Below, piece by piece: positions 25,642 through 34,585 of a stretch of DNA of 64,000 nt; positions within the stretch are counted from its first letter, which is position 1, and each line of letters begins with the position of its first letter. The notes under the pieces are model-generated. The model saw only the letters and a list, made by a program, of their open reading frames with translations, had not been told where the DNA came from and did not search any database. Made by a program: the position numbers and the translations under genes. Source of the stretch: Clostridia bacterium (lineage in GTDB: Bacteria; Bacillota; Clostridia; Christensenellales; Aristaeellaceae); the NCBI GenBank assembly GCA_024404245.1, contig JAKSQH010000003.1, positions 1 to 64,000 of the forward strand, given 5' to 3'.

Positions 25642-25657
25642 TTGAAACCGGTTTCAA
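25642..25657. promoter_or_regulatory. LacI-type operator O3
   Basis: Perfect palindrome TTGAAACCGGTTTCAA. Its centre is 63 bp from the centre of O2, about six helical turns, which suits DNA looping by a LacI-type protein. No convincing -35/-10 pair was found between the two operators. Confidence 0.85.
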
Positions 25658-25687
25658 ACAAGCCGTTCAGAAAGGGTGAAGCATCAT

Positions 25688-26650
25688 ATGGAAAAGGAAA
25701 AGGTCCTGAACCGGAGCCTGCCGAGGGTAACGGGAACGCAGCGATTTATCCGGAATGTGAAGCAGAGCCGCATCCTGCTGCTGATGTGCCTGCCGGCTGT
25801 TATCTTCTTTTTCGTATTTTCCTATATGCCGATGCCGGGCGCGTACATTGCCTTTACAAATTTCCAGTACAACAAGGGCATCTGGGGGAGTCCGTTTGTC
25901 GGGCTGCAGAATTTCCGCTTCCTGTTCATCAGCGGGCAGCTGTCACTGCTGCTGAAAAACACGGTTCTGTACAATCTGGCTTTCATTGTTGTGGGCAATG
26001 TTGTGCAGCTGGCTTTCGCCATCATGCTCAATGAGGTGCGCAACCGTTATTTTGTCAAGGTCACGCAAAGCCTGATGTTTCTGCCGTATTTCATCAGCGA
26101 TGTGCTTGTCAGCCTGCTGGTTTATAACCTGCTGAACTATGACTACGGTTTTGTTTCCAATCTGGTCCGTTCCGCGGGCGGGGTGATGCCGAAGCTGTAT
26201 CAGAACGCCGGCGCGTGGCCGGTCATCATCGTGCTTGTGAATCTGTGGAAAGGCACCGGGTACGGCACGGTTGTCTATTTTGCCGCGATTACGGGTATCG
26301 ACACATCCATGATGGAAGCCGCGCAGATTGACGGCGCGAACGGCTGGCAGCGCATCCGGTACATCACGCTTCCGTGCCTCAAGCCCACGGTGGTCATTCT
26401 GTTCCTGTTCGCCATCGGCGGTATTCTGAAAGGCAATTTCGGTTTGTTCTACAACCTTGTAGGCAACAATTCCATGCTGTTCGGTACGACGGATATTATT
26501 GAAACCTATGTATACCGCGCCATGATGAACAGTTTCAACTTTGCGCAGAGCAGCGCCGTCGGCCTGTTCCAGAGCGTTGTGGGCTTCTTCATCGTGCTCG
26601 GCGCCAACGCGCTCGTCAAGCGCATTGAGCCCGATATGGCGCTGTTCTGA
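25688..26650 (+). CDS. Carbohydrate ABC permease, LplB type
   Basis: 320 aa, six membrane segments. The EAA loop is MEAAQIDGANGWQRIRYITL and the N-terminus is hydrophilic. Length and motif match the LplB/YtcP-type subfamily of oligosaccharide importers, whose ATPase is usually encoded elsewhere and shared. ATG 25688 was chosen over an in-frame GTG at 25676 because AAAGGG sits at the right distance. Confidence 0.9.
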   Translation: MEKEKVLNRSLPRVTGTQRFIRNVKQSRILLLMCLPAVIFFFVFSYMPMPGAYIAFTNFQYNKGIWGSPFVGLQNFRFLFISGQLSLLLKNTVLYNLAFIVVGNVVQLAFAIMLNEVRNRYFVKVTQSLMFLPYFISDVLVSLLVYNLLNYDYGFVSNLVRSAGGVMPKLYQNAGAWPVIIVLVNLWKGTGYGTVVYFAAITGIDTSMMEAAQIDGANGWQRIRYITLPCLKPTVVILFLFAIGGILKGNFGLFYNLVGNNSMLFGTTDIIETYVYRAMMNSFNFAQSSAVGLFQSVVGFFIVLGANALVKRIEPDMALF

Positions 26651-26670
26651 TCGGGAAGGAGGGAAACGAT

Positions 26671-27609
26671 ATGGCAGGGAAAAACGCGGCAGTACCCGTC
26701 AACAATCATAACAGGCCTACAAGGGTGAAGATTGACCGTTCGGATATGGTGATCCGCGGGATCACCTATGTGGTAGTCGCGATCTTCTCCTTCTTCTGTA
26801 TCATGCCGTTCTGGATGATTGTCGCCAGCAGCTTCTCATCGGAAGCGGCAATCCGCAGAAGCGGTTTCACACTCTGGCCTGCCGAAGTGGATACATACAG
26901 CTATTATCTCCTTTTCCGCAGCCCGGATCAAATGATCGGCGCATATCTGGTAACTATCGGCCTGACACTTGTCGGTACGCTGATCGGCCTGTTCATCATC
27001 AGTATGACCGGATACGCGCTGCAGCGTCCGGACTTCCCCTTCCGGAACGGGATCATGTTCTACATTTACTTTACCAGCCTGTTCTCGGCAGGCCTGGTTC
27101 CTTTCTATCTGCTGATTACGCAGACACTGAACCTGCGGGACAGCTATCTCGCGATTCTGCTGCCGCTGCTGATGAGCCCGTGGCTGATTGTGCTGATGAA
27201 GAATTTCACCAAGGCGATTCCGCACGCGATTACGGAGAGCGGCAAGATCGACGGCGCGAATGATTTTACGATCTATCTGCGGTTGATTCTGCCCAGCATG
27301 AAGCCGGCACTTGCCACGGTGGGCCTGTTTCTGGCACTCAGTTACTGGAACGAGTGGTATTACTCCTCGCTGTTCCTTACATCCAAGACGACCTACCGGC
27401 CGCTGCAGTTTCACCTGTATAACGTGATCAACAAGGTTGCCAGCTTGAAAAATTCCGTCGCGGGCAGCAACGTGATCATTGAGAACCTGCCCGGTGAAAC
27501 GCTGAAGATGGCGACTGCCGTGATCGCGACCGGTCCGATTATTCTGCTGTATCCCTTTGTGCAGAAGTATTTCGTTTCCGGCCTGACTGTGGGCGCGGTC
27601 AAAGGTTAA
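26671..27609 (+). CDS. Carbohydrate ABC permease, YtcP type
   Basis: 312 aa, six membrane segments, EAA loop ITESGKIDGANDFTIYLRL. It pairs with the preceding LplB-type subunit; GAAGGAGG precedes ATG 26671 and the gap is 20 bp. No ATPase gene occurs in the operon, as expected for this subfamily. Confidence 0.9.
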   Translation: MAGKNAAVPVNNHNRPTRVKIDRSDMVIRGITYVVVAIFSFFCIMPFWMIVASSFSSEAAIRRSGFTLWPAEVDTYSYYLLFRSPDQMIGAYLVTIGLTLVGTLIGLFIISMTGYALQRPDFPFRNGIMFYIYFTSLFSAGLVPFYLLITQTLNLRDSYLAILLPLLMSPWLIVLMKNFTKAIPHAITESGKIDGANDFTIYLRLILPSMKPALATVGLFLALSYWNEWYYSSLFLTSKTTYRPLQFHLYNVINKVASLKNSVAGSNVIIENLPGETLKMATAVIATGPIILLYPFVQKYFVSGLTVGAVKG

Positions 27610-27679
27610 GCCTGACGGAACACTAATGGGGTTATCCGCGGCACATGCCGCAGAAACATAAAAAAAGGAGGAAAAGAAC

Positions 27680-29194
27680 ATGAAAAAACTGGTAGCCCTG
27701 CTGCTGGCCGTGATGATGATCGCGGCTCTGCTGCCCATCGTCGCTTCCGCCGATGAGCCCGTCACCATTACCTATCTGGTAACCGGTGATATTCCTACCA
27801 ACCGTACCGATGAAGTGCTGGCTATGATCAACGAAAAGCTGATCGAAAAGGTCGGCGCGAAGCTGGAGATCCGCTGGATTGAGTGGACCGACTGGACCAC
27901 CAACTACAATCTGGCGATCGCGACCCAGAGCGGCGATATCGATCTGGTCGGTACCGCTACTGACTGGCTGGACGCCTGGCCGAACACCCAGAAGGGCGGC
28001 TTCCTGCCCCTGAGCGAAGAAATGCTGAAGGAATACGCGCCTCTGACCTGGGCCGCCATTCCCGCGGACCACTGGGAGAAGTGCAAGTTCAACGGTGAGA
28101 TCTATCTGATCCCCGAAGATCAGTACGCGCAGTGGACCAACCACGGCTTCATGTACCGCGGAGACTGGGCTGCCGAAGCCGGCCTGGCGGACGGCGTGCA
28201 TTCCTGGGATGACCTGGGCAAATATCTTGCCTATGTCAAGGAAAACAAGCCTGATGTGATTCCGTGGGACGCCGACGGTAACGGATCCTCCTACAGCCAG
28301 CAGATGAGCGGCGGTTGGCAGACCAGCCACACCGGCAACATCTACATCGAAGGCATGGGCGTTGACCTGTTCTACGGCGAGAGTGCCGAGAATCCCTACA
28401 CCCTGAGCACCTACTATCTGGACAGCGATGAATTCGTCAACTTCGCGAAGACGATGAAGAGCTGGGCCGATGCCGGCTACTGGCGCACCGACGTGCTGAA
28501 CTACACCGGTGACGTGGCTGCCGAAATGAAGGAAGGCACGACTGCCGCCCGTCAGCATCACACCGAAACCTGGACCGGCTTCCGCACCGAAATGGAAAAC
28601 GCGCAGCCCGGTTCCGACCTCGGTTTCTTCTGGTTCGGCGAGGAAATGGGCAATGTGGTGACCCTGAACATCACCCACGGCGCCATGGCGATCGCCAGCT
28701 CCAGCAAGAACCCCGAAAAGGCGTTGCAGGTTTACGATCTGCTCCGTAACGATCCCGAACTGTATCAGCTGATGATGTACGGTATCCCCGGCGAAATGTA
28801 CACACTGGATGACAACGGATACATTGCCCGTCCCGAAGGATGGGACGAGGCTGTTATGGGCTGCACCTTCAACTGGTGGTGGGGCCGCAATGACGGCATC
28901 GGCCTGCGCGCCGCGGACCGTGACTGGGAGACCATTGACAAGCTGTATGCTGTCTACAATGAAAAGGCTGTGACCTATCCTTACGGCCAGTTCATCTTCG
29001 ACCGCACCAATGTGTCCATGTATCTGGATAACCTGTCCAATGTTTACAACACCTATATGCCGCGTATTGTATTCGGCATGGTGGAGGATCCCGAAGCTTA
29101 TGTCGCCGAATACCGCGCCGCTCTGAAGGCTGCCGGCATCGACCTCGTAATGGAAGAGATCCAGAGACAGCTGGACGCCGTATACGCCAAGTAA
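27680..29194 (+). CDS. Extracellular oligosaccharide-binding protein, LplA/LipO type
   Basis: 504 aa. The signal peptide ends at ASA-DEP; no lipobox Cys is present, so it may be released, or anchored another way. The large mature part is rich in Trp and aromatic residues (WIEWTDWTTNYN, NWWWGRNDG), as in DUF3502-type binding proteins for oligosaccharides. AAGGAGG precedes ATG 27680. It belongs to the LacI-controlled importer and is followed by a hairpin terminator before the GH2 gene. Confidence 0.87.
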   Translation: MKKLVALLLAVMMIAALLPIVASADEPVTITYLVTGDIPTNRTDEVLAMINEKLIEKVGAKLEIRWIEWTDWTTNYNLAIATQSGDIDLVGTATDWLDAWPNTQKGGFLPLSEEMLKEYAPLTWAAIPADHWEKCKFNGEIYLIPEDQYAQWTNHGFMYRGDWAAEAGLADGVHSWDDLGKYLAYVKENKPDVIPWDADGNGSSYSQQMSGGWQTSHTGNIYIEGMGVDLFYGESAENPYTLSTYYLDSDEFVNFAKTMKSWADAGYWRTDVLNYTGDVAAEMKEGTTAARQHHTETWTGFRTEMENAQPGSDLGFFWFGEEMGNVVTLNITHGAMAIASSSKNPEKALQVYDLLRNDPELYQLMMYGIPGEMYTLDDNGYIARPEGWDEAVMGCTFNWWWGRNDGIGLRAADRDWETIDKLYAVYNEKAVTYPYGQFIFDRTNVSMYLDNLSNVYNTYMPRIVFGMVEDPEAYVAEYRAALKAAGIDLVMEEIQRQLDAVYAK

Positions 29195-29215
29195 TAACCT
29201 GAAATCCATATGACC

Positions 29216-29262
29216 GGGGCCGCTACGCCGCTGCCGACAGGCTGTGCCGGGCGGCCCCTTTT
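29216..29262 (+). terminator. Intercistronic terminator/attenuator
   Basis: GGGGCCGC (29216-29223) pairs with GCGGCCCC (29251-29258), then TTTT. It separates the binding-protein gene from the GH2 gene. Confidence 0.6.
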
Positions 29263-29294
29263 CCGATCAGCAATGATGAATCGAGGTGCCTGTC

Positions 29295-31589
29295 ATGGCC
29301 GAAAAACAGCTGCTCAACGGAAACTGGAAATTCTATCCCGGGGATGAACCCGGCGCGGACTTTATGGGATATGACGATTCCGCCTGGCGCACCGTTACAC
29401 TGCCGCATGACTGGAGTGTTGAGTATCCCTTCAGCCGGAACAACGCGAGCGGAACCGGATATCTGCCGGGAGGCACCGCGTGGTACCGGAAGCATTTCAC
29501 GCTGACGGAAGACCCGGCCGGCAGAACGGTACGGCTGTTCTTCGGCGGTGTTTACAAGCACGCGAAAGTCTGGATCAACAGCTATTATCTCGGCTTTCAT
29601 GCTTACGGCTACACATCCTTCGGTTATGATATCACGCCGTTTGTACGAGCAGGGGAGAATGTGATCAGCGTACGCGTTGAGCATAACGATGTCGCGGACA
29701 GCCGCTGGTTTACCGGCAGCGGGATCTGGCGCGATGTGACGCTGGAGGTTACGGGCGCCGCGTGCTTTGATCCTTACGGTATCTTTGTACGCACGCTGCA
29801 TGCGGATACGCGTGAGGCTGTGCTGAAAATTGATTACGCGTCTGCGGGCGCGGATCGCGTAACCTTTGAACTGGCGGACGCGGCGGGAAATCCGGCGGCT
29901 TCAGCCCAGACGGAAGGCGCGAAGGGCACGGCGGAGCTGACCGTCGCTGAGCCGGCACTCTGGAGCCCTGACAGCCCGGTGCTTTATACGCTGCACTGCA
30001 GAGCCTTCAAAGACGGGAAGCTGACCGATACGGCGGAGATACCTGTGGGAATCCGCGTTTTCCGTTTTGATCCGGATCACGGCTTCTTCCTGAACGGGGA
30101 AAACATGAAAATCAAGGGCGTCTGTGTGCACCATGACGCGGGCGCGCTCGGCGCGGCTGTGCCGAAGCCGGTGTGGGAACGCCGATTGCGGAAGCTGAAG
30201 GAATGCGGCTGCAACGCGATACGGACCGCGCACAATCCGCCGGATCCGCTGCTGCTGGACGCGTGTGACGAGATGGGCTTCCTGGTGATGGACGAAGCCT
30301 TTGATGAATGGGAAGGCTGCAAGAATAAATGGTGGCAGGGGCACAATGTGTACCCGCCGAAGCATTTCGGCTACGCGGAGGATTTTCCGCAGTATCACCG
30401 GCAGGATCTGGAAAGTATGATTCTGCGGGACCGCAATCACCCGTGCGTGATTCTGTGGAGCATCGGCAACGAGGTGGATTATCCCAATGATCCGTATGTG
30501 ACGCCGCTGTTTCAGACAGTGCTGGGCAACAATGACGCGAATAAGCCCATGGCGGAACGGATGTATGATGTGAGAAAACCGGATGCCTCGCGCCTGACCG
30601 CTGTGGCACGCGAGCTGACGGATATTGTGCATTCGCTGGATCTGACCCGCCCCGTGATCAGCGCGATGAGCTTTCCGGAACTGAGCACGCGGACCGGTTT
30701 TGCTGAAACGCTGGATATCTTCGGATACAACTACCGGGAAAAGTTCTATGAAGAAGACAGAAAACGCTTCCCGGCTTTTGCGATCATCGGCAGCGAAAAC
30801 AGCCATGACGCGGAATGCTGGGCCGCGGTCAGAGACCGGGAGGATATTTCCGGCCAGTTCCTCTGGACAGGGGTTGACTTCCTCGGCGAATGTGCCGGAT
30901 GGCCGGTACGGATCAGCCGGGCCGGGCTGCTGGACCTGACCGGGGCCGAAAAGCCGCTGTTCGCGTGGCGGCGCGCCATGTGGACGGCTGAGCCTTATGT
31001 ACGTATGGCGGTGGGACCGAATCCGTGGGACCAGTGCTTTGTATGGAACGGTGAACCCGGGGAAATGAAGACAATCGCCTGTTACAGCAACGCGGAAAAG
31101 GTTACGCTGTACCTGAACGGGCGCGAGATCTCCACCCTGCCCGCCGGTAAGGAAGCCGGCTACCGCGCTGAATGGGCACTGCCTTACGAAGAAGGCGAAC
31201 TGCGTGCCGTGGCGGAAGGCGCGGAGGATGTGCTGCGCACTCCCGGCAGCGCGGCGCGCCTTGAACTGCTGCCGGATAAATCTGTGCTGAAAGCGGACGG
31301 CCGCGATGTGCTGCAGACGGAAATCATTCTGCGGGACGCGAAAGGCGGAATCGCGGCGGCGGATGACAGAACGCTTACGGTTCAGCTTCTCGGGGACGCG
31401 GAAATTCTGGGTATGGAAAACGGGAAGCCGGATGACCTGACACCGTACAGCGAACGCTCAAGGTCAACTTTCCGCGGGCGGATGCTGCTGTATCTGCGCA
31501 CCGGTACCGTACCCGGAAAAATCCGGCTGCTGGTATCCGACCGGAACGGTATGGAAGCGGAAGCGGAGTTTGTTGCGGAACGGGGATAA
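29295..31589 (+). CDS. Glycoside hydrolase family 2, beta-galactosidase-like
   Basis: 764 aa, cytoplasmic (no signal peptide). A sugar-binding jelly-roll at ~1-170 (LNGNWKFYPGDE, TLPHDWSVEYPF) is followed by an Ig-like domain and a TIM barrel with acid/base E393 (SIGNEVDYPND) and probable nucleophile E501 (IIGSENSHD). C-terminal beta domains follow, including a DUF4982-like module (ACYSNAEKVTLYLNG). This is the layout of GH2 beta-galactosidases and related beta-glycosidases. ATG 29295 is preceded by GAGGTG. As the last gene of the LacI-controlled operon, it probably cleaves the imported oligosaccharide. Confidence 0.92.
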   Translation: MAEKQLLNGNWKFYPGDEPGADFMGYDDSAWRTVTLPHDWSVEYPFSRNNASGTGYLPGGTAWYRKHFTLTEDPAGRTVRLFFGGVYKHAKVWINSYYLGFHAYGYTSFGYDITPFVRAGENVISVRVEHNDVADSRWFTGSGIWRDVTLEVTGAACFDPYGIFVRTLHADTREAVLKIDYASAGADRVTFELADAAGNPAASAQTEGAKGTAELTVAEPALWSPDSPVLYTLHCRAFKDGKLTDTAEIPVGIRVFRFDPDHGFFLNGENMKIKGVCVHHDAGALGAAVPKPVWERRLRKLKECGCNAIRTAHNPPDPLLLDACDEMGFLVMDEAFDEWEGCKNKWWQGHNVYPPKHFGYAEDFPQYHRQDLESMILRDRNHPCVILWSIGNEVDYPNDPYVTPLFQTVLGNNDANKPMAERMYDVRKPDASRLTAVARELTDIVHSLDLTRPVISAMSFPELSTRTGFAETLDIFGYNYREKFYEEDRKRFPAFAIIGSENSHDAECWAAVRDREDISGQFLWTGVDFLGECAGWPVRISRAGLLDLTGAEKPLFAWRRAMWTAEPYVRMAVGPNPWDQCFVWNGEPGEMKTIACYSNAEKVTLYLNGREISTLPAGKEAGYRAEWALPYEEGELRAVAEGAEDVLRTPGSAARLELLPDKSVLKADGRDVLQTEIILRDAKGGIAAADDRTLTVQLLGDAEILGMENGKPDDLTPYSERSRSTFRGRMLLYLRTGTVPGKIRLLVSDRNGMEAEAEFVAERG

Positions 31590-31627
31590 ACGGCCGCAGT
31601 CAATGATGAAAACAACCTGATACGTAT

Positions 31628-31667
31628 ACGGACCCCATCTTCGGCACAGAGATGGGGTCCGTATTTG
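31628..31667 (+). terminator. Terminator of GH2 operon
   Basis: A 13-bp stem (31628-31640 with 31650-31662) is followed by ATTTGCTTT. Confidence 0.78.
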
Positions 31668-31712
31668 CTTTCCTCCTGCTTCCTCCCTTGCGGCATACGC
31701 TTTTTGCCAAAC

Positions 31713-31741
31713 TTGTCAAAGAAACGCGCGCGGCGTATACT
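31713..31741 (+). promoter_or_regulatory. Promoter for chromate-type transporter pair
   Basis: TTGTCA (31713-31718), a 17-bp spacer and TATACT (31736-31741). Confidence 0.7.
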
Positions 31742-31797
31742 GTGAAGTGGAGAGGAGAAGCAGCGGCCGCGGACGCGGCTCTGCACAATAACGGATT

Positions 31798-32373
31798 ATG
31801 CGCGCACTGATGGAATTACTGCTGACATTCGCGAAAATCGGGCTGTTCACCTTCGGCGGAGGGTATGCCATGCTTGCCCTGATTGAGGATACATGCGTGG
31901 TGAAAAAAGGCTGGATCACGCATGACGAGATGATGAATATCACCGTGATCGCGGAATCCACGCCGGGGCCGGTTGCCGTGAACTGCGCCACATATGTCGG
32001 CTATAAACAGAAAGGACTGGCCGGGTCCGCCTTCGCGACCGTCGGGATGGTGATTCCGTCCTTCTGTATCATTTTCCTGATCTCGATGTTCCTGGACAAT
32101 TTTCTGGAAATCGGGTGGGTAGCGCATGCTTTCGCAGGTATCAAAATCGCGGTCGGCATTCTGATTCTGGATGCCGGGGTTAAAATGTTCAAAAAGACGC
32201 CGAAAAAGCCGTTGCCGCTGGCTATTCTGATCTGCGCCTTTCTTGCCATGCTTTCGGTCAGCCTTTTCTCGCTGCACATTTCATCCGTCACGCTGATGCT
32301 GACCGCGGCGGTCATCAGCCTCGCCCTTTTCGCGGTGAAGCCTGAAACCGGAAAGGAAGGCGTGAAAAGATGA
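31798..32373 (+). CDS. Chromate-type transporter, half 1
   Basis: 191 aa, a single CHR domain with FAKIGLFTFGGGYAMLALI and the ESTPGPVAVNCATYVG motif. Short-chain CHR proteins work as pairs encoded next to each other, as here. No good Shine-Dalgarno precedes ATG 31798; a GGAGAGGAG stretch lies about 45 nt upstream, too far to serve directly. Chromate is the family's namesake substrate; the physiological anion is uncertain. Confidence 0.88.
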   Translation: MRALMELLLTFAKIGLFTFGGGYAMLALIEDTCVVKKGWITHDEMMNITVIAESTPGPVAVNCATYVGYKQKGLAGSAFATVGMVIPSFCIIFLISMFLDNFLEIGWVAHAFAGIKIAVGILILDAGVKMFKKTPKKPLPLAILICAFLAMLSVSLFSLHISSVTLMLTAAVISLALFAVKPETGKEGVKR

Positions 32374-32933
32374 TATATCTGAATCTGTTCATCGGCTTCC
32401 TGAAGGTAGGGCTGTTCTCATTCGGCGGCGCGTACGCCGCCATCCCGCTGATCCGGGATGTTGTGCTTTCATACGGCTGGCTGAGTGATGAGATGCTGAC
32501 GTATATGATCGCGGTCAGCGAGAGTACGCCGGGGCCGATCATGATCAACCTGGCGACCTATGCCGGCAGTTTACAGGCCGGTTTCGCGGGCGCGCTGATC
32601 GCGACGGCGGCCGTTGTGCTTCCGTCTTTCGTGATTATTCTGCTCATCATGATTCTGATGAAGAAACTGCTGAAGAACCCGTATGTACAGGCGGTTCTGA
32701 ACGGAGTGAAACCGTGTGTTACCGGGGTTATTCTCGCCACCGGTGTATATATGATTTTCCAGAATTGCATGGGAAGTATCGGTAACTTTACCGTGGATCT
32801 GACCGCGGTTATCCTGACGGCTGTTCTTGCCGTGATCTACTTCGGGTCACGCAGGGTGCTGAAAAAACGAATATCGCCCATCGGGCTGATCGGGATTTCC
32901 GCGCTGGCGGGAATACTCGCGTACGGCCTGTAA
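32370..32933 (+). CDS. Chromate-type transporter, half 2
   Basis: 187 aa, the second CHR domain (FLKVGLFSFGGAYAAIPLI, SESTPGPIMINLATYAG). Its ATG overlaps the upstream TGA (ATGA), so the two halves are translationally coupled and probably form a heterodimer of opposite membrane topology. Confidence 0.9.
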   Translation: MIYLNLFIGFLKVGLFSFGGAYAAIPLIRDVVLSYGWLSDEMLTYMIAVSESTPGPIMINLATYAGSLQAGFAGALIATAAVVLPSFVIILLIMILMKKLLKNPYVQAVLNGVKPCVTGVILATGVYMIFQNCMGSIGNFTVDLTAVILTAVLAVIYFGSRRVLKKRISPIGLIGISALAGILAYGL

Positions 32934-32990
32934 CCGGGGGCTGAAGCGGATCATGCGCGGTTGCCGGCGAACCCGGCCGCGGTACGGAAA

Positions 32991-33022
32991 GACCGCCGGA
33001 TATGAAAAACCGGCGGTCTTGT
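32991..33022. terminator. Terminator between convergent genes
   Basis: A 9-bp stem GACCGCCGG/CCGGCGGTC (32991-32999 with 33010-33018), with TTGTT on the plus side. Confidence 0.65.
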
Positions 33023-33061
33023 TCGCAACAGCATTCCGGTGGGTAAACCGGACAGAGAAAT

Positions 33062-34336
33062 TCAGACGCTCCAAACTTTCCGCCCCTGACAGTATTTTGC
33101 CGTGATCAGCCCGGTCGCGTCACGGTATACCGCCCGCTCCAGACGTTCGTGCAGGGTTCTGCGGGTGGCGCTGTTCAGGCTCTCGTCCCGGATGACAACC
33201 GCGTCAAACTCATAGCCTTCCTCCAGACTGCCGACTTTTCCGAAAAACTCGCCGCCGCGGACAGTCGCCATTTCAAACGCCTCGTCAAAGGTAAGCGGGG
33301 CGCAGTTCTGATCCGCGAGACGCCAGTACAGCTTGCTGACCTGAATGGCATTGGCGATGGCGCGGAAGACAGACAGACTTTCGCCACCGGCGACATCGGT
33401 GCCCAGACCCACCCGTATTCCGCGGTTCAGATACCGCCGGACAGGTGCGATTCCGCTGCACAGATTCATATTGCTGGCCGGACAGTGGGCAACGAACACA
33501 CCGTTTTTCCTCAGGCATTCCACTTCTTCCGGAACTGAATAGATACAATGTGCCATAATGGTTTTGCCAGCGCTTCCGAACATATCGTAAGCGTCATATC
33601 CGTCTCCGTAGAAAGCGGCCTGCGGGAAAAGCCTTTTTACCAGCTCCACCTCTCCCGGGTTTTCCGACAGATGGGACTGAACCGGCAGATCATAGGCGTG
33701 CAGTACTTCGCGCAGCTCATTGAGCAGCGTGTCGGAGCAGGAAGGGAGAAATCTCGGCGTCAGAATCGGCCGCGTATATTGCAGCTTTCCGTTGATATCA
33801 TTCAGCCAGCCGAAGGTATCGAAAGCGGAAATATACGCGTTTGCTTCACGCAGATCCTCCGGAGCGTCCCTGTCCATATTGATCTTGCCGACAAAGGTGC
33901 TGAGCCCGGTCGCGTCAAGCATGCGCATCAGAAGCTCGGTCGCGTCACGGTGCACCGTCGCGAATATGCACGCGCGGGTGGTCGCGGAAGCCTGCAGGTC
34001 CCTGACAAACAGCCCGTAGGCTTTTTCCGCGTAGCCGATATCCCGGTAACGCGCCTCCTCCGGAAACGCGTATGCCTTCAACCAGTCCAGCAGCTCCAGG
34101 TCCATACCCAGCCCGTTGAAGCTGTACTGGGGCGCGTGCACGTGCAGATCCACCATGCCGGGAATGATCAGCTGACCGGCTGCCTCCTCGGTGGGCAGGC
34201 CCGCGTATTGCTCGGGAATCACCGGAAACACTCCGCGGCTGATACCGTCCACGCAGATCGCGTACGCGTTTTCCATTGCCTTCAGCCGGCCGTCCGCGGG
34301 CCAGCAGATATCACCGTGCAGTATAAATGAATTCAT
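33062..34336 (-). CDS. guaD: Guanine deaminase
   Basis: 424 aa amidohydrolase converting guanine to xanthine and ammonia in purine salvage. Metal ligands H65 and H67 lie in PGMVDLHVHAPQY, the substrate loop is in LPVQSHLSENPGE, and the third His is in TIMAHCIYS; the catalytic Asp is in GLGTDVAGG. The PQYSFNG and SENPGE motifs are characteristic of guanine deaminases. ATG 34336 has GGAGG 7 nt upstream. It is a single gene behind a promoter that overlaps an inverted repeat. Confidence 0.92.
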   Translation of the reverse strand: MNSFILHGDICWPADGRLKAMENAYAICVDGISRGVFPVIPEQYAGLPTEEAAGQLIIPGMVDLHVHAPQYSFNGLGMDLELLDWLKAYAFPEEARYRDIGYAEKAYGLFVRDLQASATTRACIFATVHRDATELLMRMLDATGLSTFVGKINMDRDAPEDLREANAYISAFDTFGWLNDINGKLQYTRPILTPRFLPSCSDTLLNELREVLHAYDLPVQSHLSENPGEVELVKRLFPQAAFYGDGYDAYDMFGSAGKTIMAHCIYSVPEEVECLRKNGVFVAHCPASNMNLCSGIAPVRRYLNRGIRVGLGTDVAGGESLSVFRAIANAIQVSKLYWRLADQNCAPLTFDEAFEMATVRGGEFFGKVGSLEEGYEFDAVVIRDESLNSATRRTLHERLERAVYRDATGLITAKYCQGRKVWSV

Positions 34337-34417
34337 ATACAGACCTCCGATGCGGCGGATCACTTTTTGACGTGCCTTTATTCCGCTTCGCTTATGTTTT
34401 CCGTATCCGATACCGCT

Positions 34418-34446
34418 ATTATATCAGACGGATCTGTCCCGGGCAA
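34418..34446 (-). promoter_or_regulatory. Promoter of guanine deaminase gene
   Basis: On the minus strand TTGCCC (34441-34446), a 17-bp spacer and TATAAT (34418-34423). The -35 lies within the inverted repeat at 34441-34455. Confidence 0.7.
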
Positions 34447-34455
34447 CGGTTGCCC
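34441..34455. promoter_or_regulatory. Inverted repeat, candidate operator
   Basis: GGGCAACGGTTGCCC has perfect 7-bp arms around one base and covers the -35 of the guanine deaminase promoter. It lies between two divergent genes. Confidence 0.5.
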
Positions 34456-34482
34456 TCAGCATGTATTACCGGCGGGAATTGA

Positions 34483-34511
34483 TTGCGAAAACAGAACGAA
34501 ACAGTTAGAAT
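34483..34511 (+). promoter_or_regulatory. Possible promoter of M50-like gene
   Basis: TTGCGA (34483-34488), a 17-bp spacer and TAGAAT (34506-34511). Confidence 0.45.
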
Positions 34512-34585
34512 ATCTCCGGATACGGCGCGGTATTCTGTACTTCGGCAGCATTCACGCACTGATTCGGAAGGACGGTACTGAAAAT

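Noticed and set aside
27632..29209. 525-residue minus-strand frame opposite the oligosaccharide-binding protein
   Set aside because: Antisense shadow; the sense gene has a signal peptide, AAGGAGG and operon context.
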